From the NCBI RefSeq assembly GCF_016862375.1, contig NZ_BOMV01000063.1, positions 79,552 through 143,551 on the forward strand: a stretch of 64,000 nucleotides of DNA, given 5' to 3'. The stretch is from Paractinoplanes rishiriensis. GTDB lineage: Bacteria; Actinomycetota; Actinomycetes; Mycobacteriales; Micromonosporaceae. Position numbers and translations under genes: made by a program. Positions 24,499-32,918 of this stretch are shown here, piece after piece. Position 1 is the first letter of the stretch. Each line of letters opens with the position of its first letter. The notes under the pieces are model-generated. The model ran no database searches and had not been told where the DNA came from. It was given only the letters and a program-made list of their open reading frames with translations.

Positions 24499-25989
24499 CT
24501 AGCGCGTCTCCGCGGGTTCGAGGAACTGGGCGGCCAGGTCGGGGGTCGCGCTCAGCGCGAACGTCAAGGCCTGGTCAACACCCATGTCGTACGCGTGATA
24601 GGCGCGCTCGCCCGCGGCGGTGGCGATGCCGACGTCGATCCGGTTGCCGCGGCGCTGGAACAGGGACTGCTGGAACGTCCAGCCGATCACCGCGCGGTCC
24701 TGGAGCGCGACCGTGGTGCGTGTCAGCGGGCCGCGCCGGACCACCAGGTACGGGCCGGTGCTGGCGTGCCCGAGCGCGCGGTAGGCGGCGACGGCCAGCG
24801 GCAACCCCAGCGGCAGCAGGGCGAACGGCAGTGGCACCGCCCAGTACGGCAGGGCGCCGCTGACCGCGAACAGCAGCAGCGCGCCGGCCAGCAGGGCCGG
24901 CCACCAGAGCGCCCAGCCGAGTCGCCGCACCAGGGCGCCGCGGGGATGACTGCGCAGCGGTGCCTCCAGCGGGCGGTGGCCGTCCGGCAGGATCCGCGCG
25001 GCCAGGTCGCGGGCCTCGGCCATCCTGATCCGGGGGAGCACCGTGCTGGTCGGGCTCTGGCCGCTGGTACCCAGGCCGGTCGTGATCACCTTGGTCTCGG
25101 TGAGGTGCAGCCAGCGCCACCACAGCGGTTCGGCGAACGCGATGCCGCGCATCCGCTCGTCGTCGCGGCTCACCGTCTGGGTGTTGATCAGGCCGCGCCT
25201 GGTGACCAGCGCGGTGGCCGGTGGCGTGCCCACGCGCACCAGCTGGAAGTTCCACCATTCCAGCAGGAAGGTGCCGGCTTTGAGGGCAATGCCGATCGGG
25301 TACGCGACCAGGACGGCGACGACCACGATCAGCGGCGACCAGTCGACCAGCCCGCGCCCGTAATCCAGCAGGTCGACCCCGAACGGGCGCAGGAACCAGT
25401 AGGCGCCGACGACCGGGCCGGCCACCACCAGCGGCGCCCACACGGTGATCACGTTCAGCGGAATCCAGTCCCGGCGCAGCCGCGCGATCACAGTCTCCGG
25501 CTCGGCGTGCTCGCTGTCCGCCTCGGTCCCGGTTTCGCCGGCGGTGCGGGTGGTGCCGTGCATGAGTTCCTGCTGGAGCCGTTCGGCGTGCCCGGTGTCC
25601 AAGGCATTGAGCTGGAACGACGACTGCGCCTCGCCGGATCCGATGTGCACCGTGCGCAGGCCGAGCAGCCGGGACAGGCCGCGCGCCGTGCTGTCCACGC
25701 TGCGGATCCGGTCGCGCCCCACGGTGCGGTGCTTGCGGGCCAGCCAGCCGGTGCGCATCTCGACCCGGTCCGGGGTGACCCGGTAGCGGGTGGTCTGCCA
25801 GCGCACCAGGTCGCCGAGCGAGCCGAGCAGCCCGAAGAACGAGCCGGCCACCAGCACCCACACCGGGCTGCCGTCGTTGAGCACCACCAGGCCCAGGTAG
25901 CCCGGCACCATCGCGACGAGCGCCCGCAGCAGCGCCAGATAGAAGGTGCGGACGCTGAGCCGCCGCCACGGAACCTCGGCGCTGGTCAC
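24499..25989 (-). CDS. bPH2 (YdbT-like) membrane protein
   Basis: A 496-residue membrane protein with three bacterial pleckstrin-homology-like (bPH2) segments: RYRVTPDRVEMRTGWLARK, TALVTRRGLINTQTVSRD and PYLVVRRGPLTRTTVAL. These alternate with pairs of membrane helices. Conserved turns DRIRSVDSTARGLSRLLGL and DERMRGIAFAEPLWWRWLHL are typical of YdbT. Homologues pair with a YdbS-like protein and are proposed to take part in envelope stress or toxin resistance. Its GTG start overlaps the stop of the upstream partner by four bases, so translation is coupled. Confidence 0.85.
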   Translation of the reverse strand: MTSAEVPWRRLSVRTFYLALLRALVAMVPGYLGLVVLNDGSPVWVLVAGSFFGLLGSLGDLVRWQTTRYRVTPDRVEMRTGWLARKHRTVGRDRIRSVDSTARGLSRLLGLRTVHIGSGEAQSSFQLNALDTGHAERLQQELMHGTTRTAGETGTEADSEHAEPETVIARLRRDWIPLNVITVWAPLVVAGPVVGAYWFLRPFGVDLLDYGRGLVDWSPLIVVVAVLVAYPIGIALKAGTFLLEWWNFQLVRVGTPPATALVTRRGLINTQTVSRDDERMRGIAFAEPLWWRWLHLTETKVITTGLGTSGQSPTSTVLPRIRMAEARDLAARILPDGHRPLEAPLRSHPRGALVRRLGWALWWPALLAGALLLFAVSGALPYWAVPLPFALLPLGLPLAVAAYRALGHASTGPYLVVRRGPLTRTTVALQDRAVIGWTFQQSLFQRRGNRIDVGIATAAGERAYHAYDMGVDQALTFALSATPDLAAQFLEPAETR

Positions 25990-26483
25990 GTGGCGTCACC
26001 GGGGTCGGCCGCGGTGACCTGGCGCAGGCGGTCCACGGTGTCCGCGGCCACCCGCGCGTCCAGCCCCTCGATGGTGATCTTGCCCTCCGAGGACGCCGTG
26101 GTGACCGTGATGGTGGCCAGCCCGAGCGCCTGCTGGAGCAGCCCGCGCTCGGTGTCGATGCTCTGGATCCGGGAGATCGGGACGATCTGCCATTTCCGGG
26201 TGAGCCAGCCCTCCAGCGAGTACACCGCGTCGTCGGTGGCCTCCCAGCGGTGCACCAGGTAACGCCAGGTCGGCATGACCGCGAGGTTGACCGCGTAGAG
26301 CACCCCGGCCACGACCAGCACCGGCCCGAGCCAGGGCCGGGTGACCTCGACGAACCCGTAGACCGCACCGAGCACACCGAGCACACCGATGCCCCAGAAC
26401 AGCGTCTGCACCGTACGCCAGAGAATGAACCGACGATCCACCCGGTGCCGCGGCGGCCGAATACGCAACTCCACGACATCCAT
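25986..26483 (-). CDS. bPH2 (YdbS-like) membrane protein
   Basis: A protein of about 165 residues with two membrane helices (about 23-65) and one bPH2 domain (DDAVYSLEGWLTRKWQIVPI, RIQSIDTERGLLQQALGLA). ATG 26483 (MDVVELRIRPP) is preferred because family members begin there; a GTG at 26516 would add 11 residues and neither has a strong RBS. It forms a translationally coupled pair with the YdbT-like gene. It is divergent from the Pr6Pr-like gene by about 50 bases. Confidence 0.82.
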   Translation of the reverse strand: MDVVELRIRPPRHRVDRRFILWRTVQTLFWGIGVLGVLGAVYGFVEVTRPWLGPVLVVAGVLYAVNLAVMPTWRYLVHRWEATDDAVYSLEGWLTRKWQIVPISRIQSIDTERGLLQQALGLATITVTTASSEGKITIEGLDARVAADTVDRLRQVTAADPGDAT

Positions 26484-26533
26484 GCGGCCATGGTGACCCA
26501 ACGCGGCAACCGGCACTCGGCTTTAATGACGCC

Positions 26534-27088
26534 ATGCTCGGTAAAGCCGCCGCGGGTGTGGTCGCCGCGGGGCTGGTGCTCGCCTTTGTGGCGGCGCCCG
26601 ACGCGGGCGGGCTCTGCTGGTACTTCACGATTCAGGTCTGTGCGGGGTATCTGCTGCTGGCGCCGTTCCGGGCGGCGTGGGCCGGGCCGGTGCGGACCGC
26701 GCTGGTGGTCTATCTGGTGGTGGCCGGGCTGGTGTTCGTGCTGGTGCTGGCCAACCCGTGGAACCCCTACTCGATGGCCGGCGACCCGGCGGCTCGCGGC
26801 ACCGTGTCGGACCTGGGCAATCTGCTGCTGCACGTGGTCGCGCCGCCGCTCGCGCTGGCCGCGTGGTGGCGGGACCGGCCGGTGCTGCGCCACCGCGGGC
26901 GGCTGCTGCTTCTGCTGCCGGTTTATCCGCTGGGCTACCTCGCCGCGATCCTGCTGCGCGGCACCGAGTATCTTTACTCCTTCCTCGACGTCCCCGCGAT
27001 CGGATACCCGGCCACGGTGCGCAACGCGGTGATGCTGGCCGCGGTGACCGTGGCGACCGGTCTCGTCGTCACCCGGGCCCGGCATTGA
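26534..27088 (+). CDS. Pr6Pr family membrane protein
   Basis: A 184-residue polytopic protein with five or six membrane helices and short loops. Segments LGNLLLHVVAPPLALAAWW and PVYPLGYLAAILLRG followed by an acidic-aromatic YLYSFLDVPAIGYP match the Pr6Pr family layout, where the loop His and the PxxY/FFDV-type turn are conserved. The family has no established activity. It ends before a 457-base stretch without a recognised gene. Confidence 0.72.
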   Translation: MLGKAAAGVVAAGLVLAFVAAPDAGGLCWYFTIQVCAGYLLLAPFRAAWAGPVRTALVVYLVVAGLVFVLVLANPWNPYSMAGDPAARGTVSDLGNLLLHVVAPPLALAAWWRDRPVLRHRGRLLLLLPVYPLGYLAAILLRGTEYLYSFLDVPAIGYPATVRNAVMLAAVTVATGLVVTRARH

Positions 27089-27545
27089 CTTCGGTCACAC
27101 CGCCGGGCGACTGTCCAATCGACGACAGTCACCGGTGTCCGGATTTAACCGCGCCGGGATTGGCGCCGACATCCGGTGGCCGGAGTCCGCTTAATAATGC
27201 CTTAAAGTCCAATTCGGACATTGGTACGGGGTGATCCAGATCTCGCCGGGGCTCCATGCTGGACGTCTGTAACACCTTGCGGGCGTCGAGTCGTATGGCC
27301 GTTCGGTGGAAGTCAGTTGCCGATGTGGACAGTCCGCACGCTGCGACGGGACAGGGTTAACGGCGCGGAAACAACACGCGACGGGGGCCGGTGGCGCCGG
27401 TAGCCGTCCATCGATATCCTGACCGCGGACTGCCGGACGGCCCCGTGTGTCGGTGTGGGGACAACGCCCGCGCGGATGCCCGGCCCGGCATCGGCCAAAC
27501 CTGAATTTAAATCTACGTTCCCCGCGCGGGAGAGGCGAATAACCA
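27089..27545. other. long leader or control region upstream of the exopolysaccharide genes
   Basis: No protein-like frame was found on either strand. GACTGTC (27109-27115) and GACAGTC (27124-27130) form a small hairpin that may end the preceding gene. The part from 27180 on is locally A+T-richer (CTGAATTTAAATCTACG near 27501) and probably carries the promoter and a long untranslated leader of the exopolysaccharide operon. No known riboswitch class could be matched by eye. Confidence 0.45.
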
Positions 27546-29498
27546 TTGTTCGGCATCGATATGAAATGGTTACGGCGCGGGGCGCGAGCCCTGTCCGCCG
27601 GAGTCTTCACGGCAGTCGTGCTGCTCTGCGTGCCCGGTGTGGCCCGAGCCGCCTTCATCCCGGAGCCCACCGTCGGCCGGGTGGCCTCGGCGGACCCCAG
27701 CGACCTCACCCCGCACGCCCGCGACGGTGAGGTGCGGGCGTTCGCCGAAGTGGGCAACACCGTCTACGTCGGAGGCACCTTCACGCAGATCCGCACCGGC
27801 GCCGACGGCACCTGGGCCGGCCGGCCCTACCTGTTCGCCTACGACCGCCTCACCGGCGCGGTCAGCAGCACCTTCGCGCCCACCCTGGACGGCGCGGTCA
27901 ACGCGCTCGCGGTAAACGCCGCCGGCCAGCTGATCGTCGGCGGCGGATTCCGCAACGTCAACGGCGCGGAACGGCGCAACCTGGTCGCCCTCAACCCGGC
28001 CACCGGCGCGACCGTCGGCTCCTGGACCGGGCGGTCGGACGGCGGCGTGGTGCGCACGCTCAAGATCTCCGACGGTCACCTCTACGTCGGCGGCGCCTTC
28101 AACTGGCTCAACGGCGTGGAGCGGCGCGGCCTGGCCCGGGTGAGCGCGGCCACCGGGGCGATCGACTCCGGGTTCGTCATGCACGCCACCGCCGGCCGCA
28201 ACAACGTGGCGCCGTACGTGTGGACGCTCGACGTCGCGCCGGACGGCCGCACGCTCGTCGTCGGTGGCAACTTCACCCTGGTGGACGGCGTGTCCCGCAA
28301 CCAGATCGCGGTGATCGACGTGGCCGGAGACGGCGCCGCAACCCTCGCCGACTGGCAGACCTCGCGGTACGTCTCGCCGTGTGCCTCGCCGAACACGTTC
28401 ACCCACTACGTGCAGGACGTCGACTTCTCCGACGACGGCAGCTACTTCATCGTCGGCAGCAACGGCGGCGGTGGCTGGCCCACGGCGTACTGCGACGCGC
28501 TGGTCCGTTTCGAGACCGGCACCCGCGGCACCGGGCTCAGCGCCACCTGGACCGACTTCACCGGCAACGACACGATCACGTCGGTCGAGGCGGCCGACGA
28601 GGTGATCTACACGGGCGGGCACTTCCGCTGGCTGAACAACCCCAACCGCAGCGACGCCGCCGGTCCGGGCGCGGTCGACCGGCTCGGCGTGGCCGCCGCC
28701 GACCCGAACAACGGCCTGCCGATCAACTGGAACCCGCGCCGCAGCGGTGCGCCGGCCGGCACCACCGCCTGGGGCTCCGCGGTCCCGGTCATCTGGCGGG
28801 GGTCCGACGGCATCTACATCGGACAGAACTCGGACGGCCTCGGCAACGAGTACCACGGCCGGTTCGCCATGTTCCCGATGTCCGGCGGGCGCACCATCCC
28901 GGTGGTCCGGCCGCCGGCCGAGCCGTCCGGCTACCTCTACTCCGGCGGCACGGCCGGCGAGCTCACCCGGACCGCCATCGCCGACGGTGCCCTCGGCGCG
29001 GCGACCGTGACGGCCCAGCCCAACTTCACCGGCACCGGGGTCGCCACCCGGGCCGGCGACAAGCTCTACTGGGACGTCGCCGGCGAGTTCGGCATCTCCA
29101 GCGTCGCCGGCAACGGTGCCATCGGCGCGCCGTGGCACGTCGGCTACAACGACTGGTTCAGCACGTCGGTGCTGACCGGCGCGTTCTATCTGAACGGGCG
29201 GCTGTACTACACCCGGTCCACCGGCAGCGGCCTGTACTACCGCTACTTCGAGCCGGACGGCTACATCGTCGGCGCCACCGAGTTCAGCCTGCCCACCACC
29301 GGGATGACCTGGTCCGCGGTGCGCGGCATGACCTGGGTGAACGGCGCGCTGGTGTACGGGTCGGCGGACGGCGCCCTGCGCACTGTCCCGTTCGACGCCA
29401 CAGCGGCGGCCGGAGTCGCGGTCGACGGGGCGAACGTGGCCCAGCTCGACGCCGGTCCGTCCTGGACCAGTCGCACGCTGTTCTTCGCCGGTTCCTGA
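27546..29498 (+). CDS. secreted beta-propeller-like protein, first gene of the exopolysaccharide operon
   Basis: A 650-residue secreted protein. TTG 27546 has GGAGAGG ten bases upstream; ATG 27561 is the alternative. A signal peptide ends near ARAA (about 36). The mature part contains repeated blades of about 40-50 residues of the type V.ALAV..DGRLLVGG.F..VNG..R..L..: VRAFAEVGNTVYVGGTF, VNALAVNAAGQLIVGGGF, VRTLKISDGHLYVGGAF, VWTLDVAPDGRTLVVGGNF. This is the delta-60/PQQ-like propeller seen in actinobacterial surface proteins. It ends 25 bases before the acyltransferase gene, so it may bind or organise the polymer outside the cell. Confidence 0.8.
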   Translation: MFGIDMKWLRRGARALSAGVFTAVVLLCVPGVARAAFIPEPTVGRVASADPSDLTPHARDGEVRAFAEVGNTVYVGGTFTQIRTGADGTWAGRPYLFAYDRLTGAVSSTFAPTLDGAVNALAVNAAGQLIVGGGFRNVNGAERRNLVALNPATGATVGSWTGRSDGGVVRTLKISDGHLYVGGAFNWLNGVERRGLARVSAATGAIDSGFVMHATAGRNNVAPYVWTLDVAPDGRTLVVGGNFTLVDGVSRNQIAVIDVAGDGAATLADWQTSRYVSPCASPNTFTHYVQDVDFSDDGSYFIVGSNGGGGWPTAYCDALVRFETGTRGTGLSATWTDFTGNDTITSVEAADEVIYTGGHFRWLNNPNRSDAAGPGAVDRLGVAAADPNNGLPINWNPRRSGAPAGTTAWGSAVPVIWRGSDGIYIGQNSDGLGNEYHGRFAMFPMSGGRTIPVVRPPAEPSGYLYSGGTAGELTRTAIADGALGAATVTAQPNFTGTGVATRAGDKLYWDVAGEFGISSVAGNGAIGAPWHVGYNDWFSTSVLTGAFYLNGRLYYTRSTGSGLYYRYFEPDGYIVGATEFSLPTTGMTWSAVRGMTWVNGALVYGSADGALRTVPFDATAAAGVAVDGANVAQLDAGPSWTSRTLFFAGS

Positions 29499-29523
29499 TC
29501 CACCGACAGAGAGGGCTCGCCGC

Positions 29524-30120
29524 GTGACCGAGACGACGGTTCCCGGGACTCCCGCGGTGCCGGCACCGGGCCGGACGATTCCGTCCGGCCCGGCGGGGGC
29601 GGTCGTCCGCGAGGTCTTCCGGATCAAGCGGGCCTGGTACCGCCTGCGGTACCCGCGGCTCACGCTCGGCCGGGACGTGGAGATCCGCGGCCGGATCCGG
29701 CTGCGCCGCGGCGTGACCGTGGTGATCGGCGACCGGTGCCGGCTCAACAAGCTGGTCCGGTTCGCCGGGCCCGGTCACGTGCGGGTCGGCCCGGGCAGCC
29801 TGCTCAACGGATCGTGGATCGGCTGCTGGACCAGCGTGACGATCGGCGCCGGCAGCCTGCTCTCCGACTGCGAGATGGTCGACAACACGTTCCACAATCT
29901 CGACCCGGCCCGGCGGCACGAGCCGCCCGGCCCCAGCACCCGCGCCCCGATCACGGTCGGCGACAACGTCTGGATCGGGGCCGGTGCGCTGGTCCTCAAG
30001 GGCGTCACCATCGGCCGCGACTCGGTCGTCGGCGCGGCCACCGTGGTCCGCTCCGACGTACCGGAGCGGGTCGTGGTGATCGGCAATCCGCAACAGATCG
30101 TCAAGAGGTTCGATGACTGA
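29524..30120 (+). CDS. hexapeptide-repeat acyltransferase
   Basis: A 198-residue left-handed beta-helix acetyl/acyltransferase of the WbbJ/LacA group. Hexapeptide turns are visible in GRDVEIRGRIRLRRGVTVVIG and GPGSLLNGSWIGCWTSVTIGAGSLL, then ITVGDNVWIGAGALVLKGVTIG and SVVGAATVV. The catalytic His is probably in VDNTFHNLD. An N-terminal Pro-rich tail is unusual. It likely O-acetylates a sugar of the polymer or its lipid-linked repeat. It overlaps the next gene by eight bases. Confidence 0.85.
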   Translation: MTETTVPGTPAVPAPGRTIPSGPAGAVVREVFRIKRAWYRLRYPRLTLGRDVEIRGRIRLRRGVTVVIGDRCRLNKLVRFAGPGHVRVGPGSLLNGSWIGCWTSVTIGAGSLLSDCEMVDNTFHNLDPARRHEPPGPSTRAPITVGDNVWIGAGALVLKGVTIGRDSVVGAATVVRSDVPERVVVIGNPQQIVKRFDD

Positions 30121-31624
30121 CCGCACCGCCGGCATGGACGGCACCGACGTCACGGGCGGACGCACCGTGACGCTCGCCGACATGCTCCGGATCCCGTTCC
30201 GGCGCTGGCCGTTCCCGCTGGCCGGGGCGCTGCTCGGGCTCCTGGCCGGTGTCGGCTACCTGCTGCTCCCGGCCAGTTACGAGGCCACCGCCGTGGTGGC
30301 GGTGCGGCCGGTCGTCACCGAACCGTTCAGCTATCCCGGCCCGGGCGCCGACCGGGTGGTCAACATGACGGTGGAGAACGGGCTGGCCACCGGCACCGAC
30401 GTGGTCGCCGCGGTGGCCGGCGCGACCGGGCAGAGCGCCACCGACGCCCGGGCCGGGCTCACCGTGGAACTGCCGGTCGGCTCGCAGGTGCTGCGGTTCC
30501 GTTACCTGGCACCGGATTCCGGCGACGCGGTCGCCGGTGCGAACGCCGCCGCCACCGCGTACCTCACCCTCCGCAAGGACATCCACCAGCGGCAGCGCGA
30601 TGCCATCGTGGCGTCCTACGACGCCAGCCTCAAGACGCTGGCCGCGGAGCGCGACGCGATCCGCCGCGGCCTGCCCACCAAGCTGCCCGCGAGCGGCGGC
30701 AACTCGGCCGCGGTCAGCGCGCAGCTCGACCGGCTCCGCGGCCTGGACGACCGGCTGGGCGAGCTGACCACCCGGCGGGCCGTGGCCGCCGCGGTCGACG
30801 TCACGCCCGGCACCGTCACCCGGGTGGCGGCGCCGCCGGTCAGCTCCAGCCACGACATGGGCCCGATCCTCGCGGCCACCGCGCTGCTCGGCGGCGCGTT
30901 GTTCGGCGCGGTGGCGGCGTTCGGCCGGGAGGCGCTGGACCGGCGGGTCCGGTCCGGTGTGGACGCCGTGGCCGCGACCCGGCTGCCGGTGCTCGCCGAG
31001 TTGCACGTCCCCCGGTTCCGGCCGGACCGCGAACGGCACGAGGCCGACGTGCGCTACCTGGCCCTGGCCCTGGTCGGTCAGCTCGGCCCGGTGCCGCACC
31101 GCCGCCTGGTGGTGTTCGGCCTGCGCACCGGCGACCGCACCGGCCACGTGGCGGTCGAGCTGGCCCGGTCCCTCGCCGAGCTGGGCAACACGGTGCGCTG
31201 GGAGGAGTTGTCCGCCGAGGCGGGGCCGGTACCCGACGGGTTGGTGCCCGCGGGTGGTCCGCCGGAGGTCGCCGACCTCGACCAGACACAGGAGATACGC
31301 AGCACCGGCCCGGTCCCGATCGTCGTGGGGCGCCCGAAGAAGCCCGCTCCGGAGAAACCCTCGCGGGCCCGTTCGCTGCCGGCCGGGGCCGGACGGATCT
31401 GGCTGGACCCGCCGCCGGAGCCGGACGAGACGATGATCACCGTGGTCCGGGCCGGCGCCGCCCAGACCGACGACCGGGGGGTGCGCGCCGCGCTCGAGGC
31501 CGCCGCGGTGCTGGTCGTCCGCCGCGACCAGACCCGGGTGCCGGAGCTGAGCCGGCTGGCCGACGTGCTGCGCCTGACCGGAGCCCGGGTGCTCGGCGTG
31601 GTGCTGGTGAGCGGGCATGACTGA
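30113..31624 (+). CDS. Wzz-like polysaccharide copolymerase with degenerate kinase tail
   Basis: A 503-residue protein resembling tyrosine-kinase-type polysaccharide copolymerases. A first membrane helix at about 34-53 precedes the Wzz extracellular domain (YEATAVVAVRPV, YLTLRKDIHQRQRD, a coiled part around 150-225). A second helix is near 244-266, after VAAPPVSSSH. The cytoplasmic part (about 270-503) keeps the order of the ParA-like kinase domain (LVVFGLRTGDRTGHVAVELARSLAELG at the position of the P-loop strand). However, the GxxxxGK[ST] Walker A and the Tyr cluster are absent, so ATP binding is doubtful. It probably sets chain length for the Wzy polymerase. Confidence 0.78.
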   Translation: MTDRTAGMDGTDVTGGRTVTLADMLRIPFRRWPFPLAGALLGLLAGVGYLLLPASYEATAVVAVRPVVTEPFSYPGPGADRVVNMTVENGLATGTDVVAAVAGATGQSATDARAGLTVELPVGSQVLRFRYLAPDSGDAVAGANAAATAYLTLRKDIHQRQRDAIVASYDASLKTLAAERDAIRRGLPTKLPASGGNSAAVSAQLDRLRGLDDRLGELTTRRAVAAAVDVTPGTVTRVAAPPVSSSHDMGPILAATALLGGALFGAVAAFGREALDRRVRSGVDAVAATRLPVLAELHVPRFRPDRERHEADVRYLALALVGQLGPVPHRRLVVFGLRTGDRTGHVAVELARSLAELGNTVRWEELSAEAGPVPDGLVPAGGPPEVADLDQTQEIRSTGPVPIVVGRPKKPAPEKPSRARSLPAGAGRIWLDPPPEPDETMITVVRAGAAQTDDRGVRAALEAAAVLVVRRDQTRVPELSRLADVLRLTGARVLGVVLVSGHD

Positions 31625-32918
31625 CCGACCGGCGCTCGGCCCGGCCGCCCTGCCCTGGTGGCCGCTGGCGCTGGCCTTCGGCGGCACGCCGCTGCTCTGG
31701 CTCACCGGCGGGTTCTACCTCGGCTGGCCGCTGCTCGGGCTGGTGCTGGCGGTGCTGCTGCTGGCCCGCGACGGCCGGACGCAACTGCCCGCGGGCACCG
31801 GTCTCTGGCTGGTCTTCTGCGCCCTGGTGACGCTGTCCTTCAGCCGGCTCGGCGGTGGCGGCGAGGCGCTGGTCGCGGTGCTGCGGCTGGCGTTCTACCT
31901 GACCGCGTTCCTGATCGGCCTGTACGTCTACACCGCGCTGCGCGAGGGCCAGTCCTGGGAGCGGGTCTTCCGGCCGCTCTGCCTGTTCTGGCTGGGCATC
32001 GTGGCACTCGGCTGGTTCGGTGTGGTCGCACCCCGGCTGAGCGCGGTCAGCCCGCTCGAGGTCGTGCTGCCCGGCGGCCTGACCTCCAGTTCCTTCATCA
32101 ACGACCTGGTGCACCTGCGCACCGCCGAGTTCAACGACCGTTCGCTCACCCCGGTCTACCGTCCGGCCGCGCCGTTCGCGTACACGAACACCTGGGGCAG
32201 CACCTGGGCCCTGCTGGTGCCGTGCGTCGCCGCGTACCTCTTCTCGGTGCGCGCCGGGCGGCTGCGGCCGGTGCTGCTCGCCTCCCTGGTGCTGTCGCTG
32301 CCGCCGGCGTTCCTCACCCTCAACCGCGGCATGTTCGTCAGCCTCGGCGCGGGCCTGGCCGTCCTGGCCCTGCGCGGGGTGGTCCGCCGGCAGTTCAAGG
32401 TCCTGGCCGCGCTGGTCGCCGGTGCCGCGCTGGTCGGGCTCACCACCGTGGTCATCCCGGTCGGCCGGCTGATCGCCGACCGCACCAGCAGCAGCGACAC
32501 CACCGTCGACCGGCTCGGCCTCTACCAGCAGGCGCTGCTGCTGGCGCGGGAGGCGCCGCTGCTCGGTTACGGCGGTCCGGTCGACCTGGACACCACCACG
32601 GCCGCCGCGCCGGTCGGCACCCAGGGACAGTTCTGGCAGGTGCTGGTCTCGCACGGGATTCCGGCGCTGGTGGTGTTCCTCGGCTGGTTCCTGGTGGTGG
32701 CCCGCCGTTCCGGCCGCGCCGTCTCGCCGGCCGGGCAGTGGCTGGCCACCGTGCCGGTGATCGCCGCCGTGCAGGTGCCGTTCTACGGCCTGACCTTCCA
32801 CAACCTTTCCGTGCTCTGGTACGCGGCCGGCCTCGCCATGGCGGCGGTCGACGGCCCGGTCCGGCGCCCGGCGGCGCTGCCGGTGCCCGCGCGGGTGCCG
32901 GCCGGAGCGGCCCGATGA
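31617..32918 (+). CDS. O-antigen ligase/Wzy polymerase-like membrane protein
   Basis: A 433-residue protein with about ten to twelve membrane helices, starting with ATG 31617 overlapping the Wzz-like stop by eight bases. A large external loop (about 147-190, containing GGLTSSSFINDLVHLRT and APFAYTNTWGS) and a second loop with RLGLYQQALLLAREAPLLGYG are typical of the Wzy_C/O-antigen ligase superfamily, in which such arginines bind the lipid-linked glycan. It should polymerise repeat units flipped by the next gene product. Ends in ATGA with the flippase. Confidence 0.82.
   Translation: MTDRPALGPAALPWWPLALAFGGTPLLWLTGGFYLGWPLLGLVLAVLLLARDGRTQLPAGTGLWLVFCALVTLSFSRLGGGGEALVAVLRLAFYLTAFLIGLYVYTALREGQSWERVFRPLCLFWLGIVALGWFGVVAPRLSAVSPLEVVLPGGLTSSSFINDLVHLRTAEFNDRSLTPVYRPAAPFAYTNTWGSTWALLVPCVAAYLFSVRAGRLRPVLLASLVLSLPPAFLTLNRGMFVSLGAGLAVLALRGVVRRQFKVLAALVAGAALVGLTTVVIPVGRLIADRTSSSDTTVDRLGLYQQALLLAREAPLLGYGGPVDLDTTTAAAPVGTQGQFWQVLVSHGIPALVVFLGWFLVVARRSGRAVSPAGQWLATVPVIAAVQVPFYGLTFHNLSVLWYAAGLAMAAVDGPVRRPAALPVPARVPAGAAR

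Noticed and set aside
24575..27085. An 836-codon minus-strand frame over the PH-domain genes
   Set aside because: It is Arg/Gly/Pro/Thr-rich with no family resemblance and shadows the two bPH2 genes, which have motifs and membrane helices.
27300..27545. Riboswitch in the long leader before the exopolysaccharide genes
   Set aside because: Looked for c-di-GMP and c-di-AMP riboswitch signatures; the required conserved blocks were not found.
27570..29750. A 726-codon frame antisense to the propeller gene
   Set aside because: Composition is typical of an antisense shadow; the plus-strand protein has a signal peptide and repeats.
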